NCBI GenBank assembly: GCA_903873045.1
Contig: CAIQND010000625.1
Coordinates: 1-8,001 of the forward strand
DNA length: 8,001 nucleotides
Direction: 5' to 3'
DNA from: an uncultured Methylococcaceae bacterium
GTDB lineage: Bacteria; Pseudomonadota; Gammaproteobacteria; Methylococcales; Methylomonadaceae
Shown piece by piece: positions 5,024 through 8,001 of this stretch (positions are counted from its first letter, which is position 1; each line of letters opens with the position of its first letter). Both the position numbers and the translations under genes were made by a program. Under the pieces are notes generated by a model. That model worked only from the letters and a program-made list of their open reading frames with translations. It had not been told where the DNA came from and did not search any database.

Positions 5024-6808
5024 ATGAAAAAAAAGCACGCATTACGTTTGCGCCCTTTGTTAGCAACAACGGCACTCGTTTCGATGATTTCCAACGTTAC
5101 ATACGCGGAAGAATTGAACGATAACAAGACAACAACCCCTATTAAGCACGTTATCGTCATTGTCGGTGAAAATCACTCGTTCGACAATTTGTTTGGCGTT
5201 TATAAGCCTAAAGCAGGCCAAACCATCGACAATCTGCTTAGCAAGGGTATTGTTAAAGAAGATGGTACACCTGGAGATCACTTTGACCGAGCGAAACAAA
5301 ACATCGGCGTCGGCACCGACACCTATCAAGTCGTAACAAAATCTAACGGCAATTACGACACAGGCTTGCCGCAACCTTACACTAAAGGCTCGATCGGTCA
5401 ACCCGCAAACGTACTGGATTCACGCTTTCCAAGTAGTTTGCCAAACGGTCCTTATCAGATCAGCAAATACGCACCATACAACGCATACACGGGTGACCCG
5501 GTGCATCGCTTCTTCCAGATGTGGCAAGATATTGATGGCGGCAAAAACGATAAGTTCGTTTGGGTTGAAGAAACCATCGGTACGGGTTCCAACGGCAAAC
5601 CTTATCCAGTCGGCGGATTTAACCCTAAAGAAGGCGCCATCTCCATGGGCTTTTTTAATATGAACACCGGGGATGCACCAATCTTCAAAACGCTTGCCGA
5701 CGACTACGCCATGAGCGACAACTTTCATCAGTCTGCTATGGGCGGCACCGGCGCTAACTTCCAAGCACTGGTTACAGGTGACATGGCATTCTTTACCGAC
5801 CCTAATAAGCTTGATGGTTCCGCCGTCATTCTTCCATGGGCTAACCAAATCGAAAATCCTAACCCTGTAGCGGGTAGCAATAACTACTACACGCAAGACG
5901 GTTATAGCGGTGGAACTTATGTTAATTGCGCCGATTCGACTCAACCTGGTGTGGCCGCAGTTAACAGCCAACTTAAAGCCCAAGGCGTTAATAACAACAA
6001 TTGTGAAGCAGACCATTACTATCTGGTAAACAACTACAATCTGTATTGGAATGAGACCAGCAGCGTTACGCGTGCTCTGGGTGCCAACAAATTCACCTTG
6101 CCGCCACAAAGCATCCCAACCATCGCTGACGTTCTGACCGCCAATAAGGTGTCTTGGAAATATTACACTGCCGACCGTGGCAACGACATCACCGTGTTTG
6201 CAAACGCTGTTGACGGTGTGCCACTGCTGTACCATTCATATTGTGGTATCTGCGATCCGCTAACTGGATTCTCTAGTATCATGACGAACGCATCGGAAGA
6301 AGCCAAGCTGCAAAACTACGGTGCATTCCTAGCCGATGTCAGCAACAGTACGCTGCCTGCTGTTTCTTATGTGCGTCCGTTCGAAGCACTTGCCGGTCAC
6401 CCAGCCAACTCAAACGGCGACCAGTACGAGGCGTTCCTGCAAGAGCTAATTAACCAGGTCAAGAACAACCCAACACTGTGGGCTTCTACGGCAATAATTA
6501 TCACCACGGATGAAGGTGGTGGTTATTACGACTCCGGTTATGTACAAGCGGTCGACTTCTTCGGAGACGGCACCCGTGTACCTGCGCTGGTAGTATCGCC
6601 ATTCGCCAAGAAAGGCCACGTAGACCACACTTACAACGATCATGCTTCAATATTGAAGTTCATTGAAACAAACTGGACGTTGCCAGCTATCTCTAACCGT
6701 AGCCGCGACAACCTGCCTAACCCGGTCAGCCATCGTAAAAATCCCTACAAACCGGTTAACGGACCTGCCATTGGCGATTTGATGACATTGTTCGACTTCG
6801 CTAAATAG
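5024..6808 (+). CDS. Secreted phosphoesterase (phospholipase C / AcpA acid phosphatase family)
   Basis: The 594-residue protein starts at the ATG preceded by GGAG (5014-5017, 6-nt spacing). An upstream in-frame TTG at 4982 is rejected because it would bury the signal peptide. Residues 1-28 form a Sec-type signal with a T-Y-A cleavage site, so the enzyme is periplasmic or extracellular. Family landmarks of the phosphoesterase (PF04185-type) fold are G-E-N-H-S-F-D (48-54, metal-binding E49/N50), G-G-T-G-A-N (240-245, where T242 may be the nucleophile), T-D-E-G-G-G (495-500), and R-V-P-A-L-V-V-S-P-F (518-527) followed by Y-N-D-H-A-S-I-L-K-F-I-E (537-548). Such enzymes hydrolyse phosphomonoesters or phospholipid head groups; the substrate cannot be told from sequence. 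Four cysteines (302, 327, 407, 410) may form disulfides. The Pho-box array upstream suggests phosphate scavenging under starvation. Confidence 0.9.
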   Translation: MKKKHALRLRPLLATTALVSMISNVTYAEELNDNKTTTPIKHVIVIVGENHSFDNLFGVYKPKAGQTIDNLLSKGIVKEDGTPGDHFDRAKQNIGVGTDTYQVVTKSNGNYDTGLPQPYTKGSIGQPANVLDSRFPSSLPNGPYQISKYAPYNAYTGDPVHRFFQMWQDIDGGKNDKFVWVEETIGTGSNGKPYPVGGFNPKEGAISMGFFNMNTGDAPIFKTLADDYAMSDNFHQSAMGGTGANFQALVTGDMAFFTDPNKLDGSAVILPWANQIENPNPVAGSNNYYTQDGYSGGTYVNCADSTQPGVAAVNSQLKAQGVNNNNCEADHYYLVNNYNLYWNETSSVTRALGANKFTLPPQSIPTIADVLTANKVSWKYYTADRGNDITVFANAVDGVPLLYHSYCGICDPLTGFSSIMTNASEEAKLQNYGAFLADVSNSTLPAVSYVRPFEALAGHPANSNGDQYEAFLQELINQVKNNPTLWASTAIIITTDEGGGYYDSGYVQAVDFFGDGTRVPALVVSPFAKKGHVDHTYNDHASILKFIETNWTLPAISNRSRDNLPNPVSHRKNPYKPVNGPAIGDLMTLFDFAK

Positions 6809-6870
6809 TCGCTCGTCATAACCCTGATGGATATTATTATTTTTTTCAAATTTTATTGATTTAGGAGGGG

Positions 6871-6887
6871 AGGCTAGAATCTAGCCT
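6871..6887 (+). terminator. Possible weak terminator hairpin after the phosphoesterase
   Basis: Perfect 7-bp arms AGGCTAG (6871-6877) and CTAGCCT (6881-6887) surround a 3-nt loop, 63 bases after the stop codon. No clean U-run follows directly; the nearest is TTTT at 6896-6899. It may act weakly or only as a 3'-end stabiliser. Confidence 0.35.
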
Positions 6888-7087
6888 TGGAACCATTTTC
6901 AGATAAATAATTTCTATGTCGACAGATTACCATCGCTTCAAGAGATGTTATCTGTATGCGCTTACAGCGACACGAACTGGAAATTTACAAATGAAAGTCT
7001 ATAGCTATTCGCTTTCTTATTTTTTAAATTGAATTAAAAATAATTACACTATTTATTTTATTTTGTTTTACTTCTTTTACTTATTTT

Positions 7088-7092
7088 AGGTG
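7088..7092 (+). promoter_or_regulatory. Ribosome binding site of the sorting-signal protein
   Basis: AGGTG lies 8 bases before the ATG at 7101, in an otherwise AT-only leader. This fixes the start that also gives a complete signal peptide. Confidence 0.6.
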
Positions 7093-7100
7093 TTAATTTT

Positions 7101-7619
7101 ATGAAAAAATCTTTATTTCGTGTTATGGCGGCTGTTGCGGTGTTAACCCCGGCTATTTCTGCAAATGCAGCATTATTCAACTACAACGAGCAGTTTGATA
7201 ACAATGGTGTACACTTTAATTTAAATTTTACCGCCAATGATACCGGCACTACTGTCATCACTAACTTCAACGGTACGGCTGATACAGATGTCCTTACCCT
7301 GATTGCCCCTGGTGGTTTCCCAGCTAGTGATGCGAATGACAATCTATTTGACCCTAGCACACTTGCCACTGCCGGAGGTTGGAGTTTTAATGGCGTTAGT
7401 GCTCACGGCACTGATTCTGGCTATGATTTTAATTTATACTTTGATAATTCGGTTAATTCTTTATATCTGCTTACCACCATGCCTCAAGCAACCGATACAC
7501 TTACAAATTACAGTTATTCCGCATCCCCTGTTTCTTCAGTACCCGTGCCCGCAGCAGTTTGGTTGTTTGCGAGTGGTTTAGGACTATTAACCTTCGGTCG
7601 CAGAAAAAATATTGCATAG
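7101..7619 (+). CDS. Small exported protein with PEP-CTERM-type (VPxPA) sorting signal
   Basis: A 172-residue protein of unknown function. Residues 1-23 are a signal peptide (positive start M-K-K, hydrophobic core, A-N-A cleavage). The mature body (24-143) is acidic, rich in N, D, T, G and F, and has no cysteine, like the beta-rich extracellular proteins of this class. The C terminus has the tripartite exosortase signal: V-P-V-P-A-A-V-W-L-F at 147-156, a hydrophobic segment to about 165, and the basic cluster R-R-K at 167-169. In this system the protein is exported, held in the membrane by its tail, then processed by exosortase and moved to the cell surface or exopolysaccharide matrix. No exosortase gene is in the window. 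No recognisable catalytic motif is present. A strong terminator about 130 bases downstream suggests a single-gene transcript. Confidence 0.85.
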   Translation: MKKSLFRVMAAVAVLTPAISANAALFNYNEQFDNNGVHFNLNFTANDTGTTVITNFNGTADTDVLTLIAPGGFPASDANDNLFDPSTLATAGGWSFNGVSAHGTDSGYDFNLYFDNSVNSLYLLTTMPQATDTLTNYSYSASPVSSVPVPAAVWLFASGLGLLTFGRRKNIA

Positions 7620-7630
7620 TTTTAATTTTT

Positions 7631-7721
7631 AGCTACCCACTTAAGCCATTATAAAATACTGGAGTTAGACCTGACAGGTTTATAAAACCTGTCAGGTCTG
7701 TCCCGTGTTAAGTGGGTAGCC
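7631..7721. mobile_element. MITE-like nested palindrome (91 bp) with 8-bp flanking direct repeat
   Basis: The outer arms GCTACCCACTTAA (7632-7644) and TTAAGTGGGTAGC (7708-7720) are perfect 13-bp inverted repeats. They are flanked by the direct repeat TAATTTTT at 7623-7630 and 7722-7729. Counting the one base between arm and direct repeat on each side, the element spans 91 bp. It has no coding capacity. Size, terminal inverted repeats and apparent target duplication fit a non-autonomous miniature element; the parent transposase family is unknown. The AT-rich duplication could be coincidental. Confidence 0.55.
7667..7699. repeat. Perfect 15-bp hairpin inside the MITE-like element
   Basis: The arms AGACCTGACAGGTTT (7667-7681) and AAACCTGTCAGGTCT (7685-7699) pair without mismatch around the 3-nt loop ATA. 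Each arm also contains the self-complementary pattern CCTG...CAGG. No U-run follows, so termination is unlikely. Similar CCTGACAGG palindromes are familiar as dispersed repeats in several bacterial groups (memory, unchecked). It may be a separate repeat nested in the outer element. Confidence 0.7.
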
Positions 7722-7747
7722 TAATTTTTCAATAACAAAAGCAAGTT

Positions 7748-7776
7748 AAAAAACCTGGCTACTCGCCAGGTTTTTT
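7748..7776 (+). terminator. Strong intrinsic terminator, probably bidirectional
   Basis: The 12-bp perfect stem AAAAAACCTGGC (7748-7759) / GCCAGGTTTTTT (7765-7776) has a 5-nt loop TACTC. Eight T residues (7771-7778) run on the plus strand, and the matching A run serves the minus strand. It closes the transcript of the sorting-signal gene and insulates the next gene. Confidence 0.88.
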
Positions 7777-7887
7777 TTACATGTAAGATCATATTATTTT
7801 TATTATTTTTTACTTCGTGCTTTTCGTGTTTTTGCAACTGCTTCCTGAGTTGCTCTCGATTGTTGGGTCGAAACGGGCAAAGCAGGG

Positions 7888-7905
7888 CGAATGTACAAAC
7901 ATTCG
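7888..7905. promoter_or_regulatory. Operator-like inverted repeat upstream of the last gene
   Basis: Perfect 7-bp arms CGAATGT (7888-7894) and ACATTCG (7899-7905) are separated by ACAA. The repeat directly abuts a -10-like TATTAT (7906-7911), 43 bases before the next start codon. That placement would suit a repressor site, or it may be a fragment of a dispersed palindrome. No supporting -35 was found. Confidence 0.3.
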
Positions 7906-7948
7906 TATTATTTTTGATTTTTTTCTTAATTAAACAGGTACCTCATTT

Positions 7949-8001
7949 ATGTCTAAGAAATTTATTTTTGCTGTCCTTTTTGGATATACAGCTTTAATCA
8001 A
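7949..8001 (+). CDS. Start of a probably exported protein (cut by the window end)
   Basis: Seventeen full codons are visible, starting M-S-K-K-F-I-F-A-V-L-F-G-Y-T-A-L-I and open to the edge. The K-K followed by a hydrophobic run looks like the beginning of a signal peptide. An AGGT at 7936-7939 lies 9 bases before the ATG, similar to the AGGTG before the upstream sorting-signal gene. It may be another surface or exosortase-sorted protein, but too little is present to say. It stands behind its own terminator-insulated upstream region. Confidence 0.6.
   Translation, partial: MSKKFIFAVLFGYTALI

Larger units (their letters stand above)
6809..7100. other. Gap between phosphoesterase and sorting-signal gene
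   Basis: AT-rich 292-bp spacer. It holds the hairpin at 6871-6887 and, further right, an AT-rich run where a promoter for the next gene must lie. The best pair is TTGAAT (7029-7034) with TTTATT (7052-7057) at 17-bp spacing, which is weak. No sigma54-type TGGCAC...TTGC site, known for some exosortase-substrate genes, was found. Confidence 0.5.

Noticed and set aside
5420..6235. 271-codon minus-strand open frame
   Set aside because: It lies wholly within the phosphoesterase gene, which has clear motifs and a signal peptide. The antisense product has no recognisable features.
6991..7032. 13-codon open frame (ATG to TGA) ahead of the sorting-signal gene
   Set aside because: It is very short, has only a distant GGA as possible ribosome binding site, and looks like chance in AT-rich DNA. 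It is not a recognisable leader peptide.
7667..7699. 15-bp hairpin as the terminator of the sorting-signal gene
   Set aside because: No T-run follows it, whereas a textbook terminator with eight T residues lies about 50 bases downstream.

Overview
The window looks like chromosomal DNA of an AT-leaning gammaproteobacterium. A methanotroph-like Methylococcales member (such as Methylobacter or a relative) fits best. That placement is an inference from three things: ArgD/ArgF/Grx4-type proteins of gammaproteobacterial style, an exosortase substrate with a V-P-V-P-A-A-V-W-L-F sorting tail, and short GTAGGTTGG...CCCAAC-type palindromic repeats. No rRNA or other marker is present to prove it.

Left part (1-2700). 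A minus-strand arginine operon, argD then argF, is translationally coupled by a 4-base ATGA overlap. A near-consensus sigma70 promoter (TTGCCT-17-TATAAT on the minus strand) drives it, and a hairpin sits just before the argD start codon. Divergent from it is grxD, a monothiol CGFS glutaredoxin of the Fe-S cluster delivery type. A palindromic repeat follows grxD.

Middle (2700-4880). About 310 bases without a recognisable gene lead to a complete 1,745-bp insertion sequence of the IS1634 type. It has a single intact DDE transposase, 17-bp perfect terminal inverted repeats and a 6-bp target duplication (CAACAT). Removing the element and one copy of the duplication restores a host palindromic repeat, so the element landed inside a REP-like hairpin. 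More small palindromes lie to its right.

Right part (4880-8001). A secreted phosphoesterase of the phospholipase C / acid phosphatase family is preceded by six 7-bp half-sites in strict 11-bp register. These form three consecutive Pho-box-like 22-mers that end exactly 10 bp before a perfect TATAAT. The layout is that of a PhoB-activated phosphate-starvation promoter. Next comes a small exported protein with a PEP-CTERM-type (VPxPA) sorting signal, then a 91-bp nested palindrome flanked by an 8-bp direct repeat (MITE-like), a strong intrinsic terminator, and the first 17 codons of another probably exported protein that runs off the window.

Functionally the window has a biosynthetic and Fe-S housekeeping half and an envelope/export half, with a mobile and repeat-rich zone between them. 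I saw no CRISPR array, tRNA, rRNA or phage genes, and no multi-gene system that looks wholly new. The best leads are the Pho-box array, the insertion sequence inside a palindrome, and the MITE-like element.
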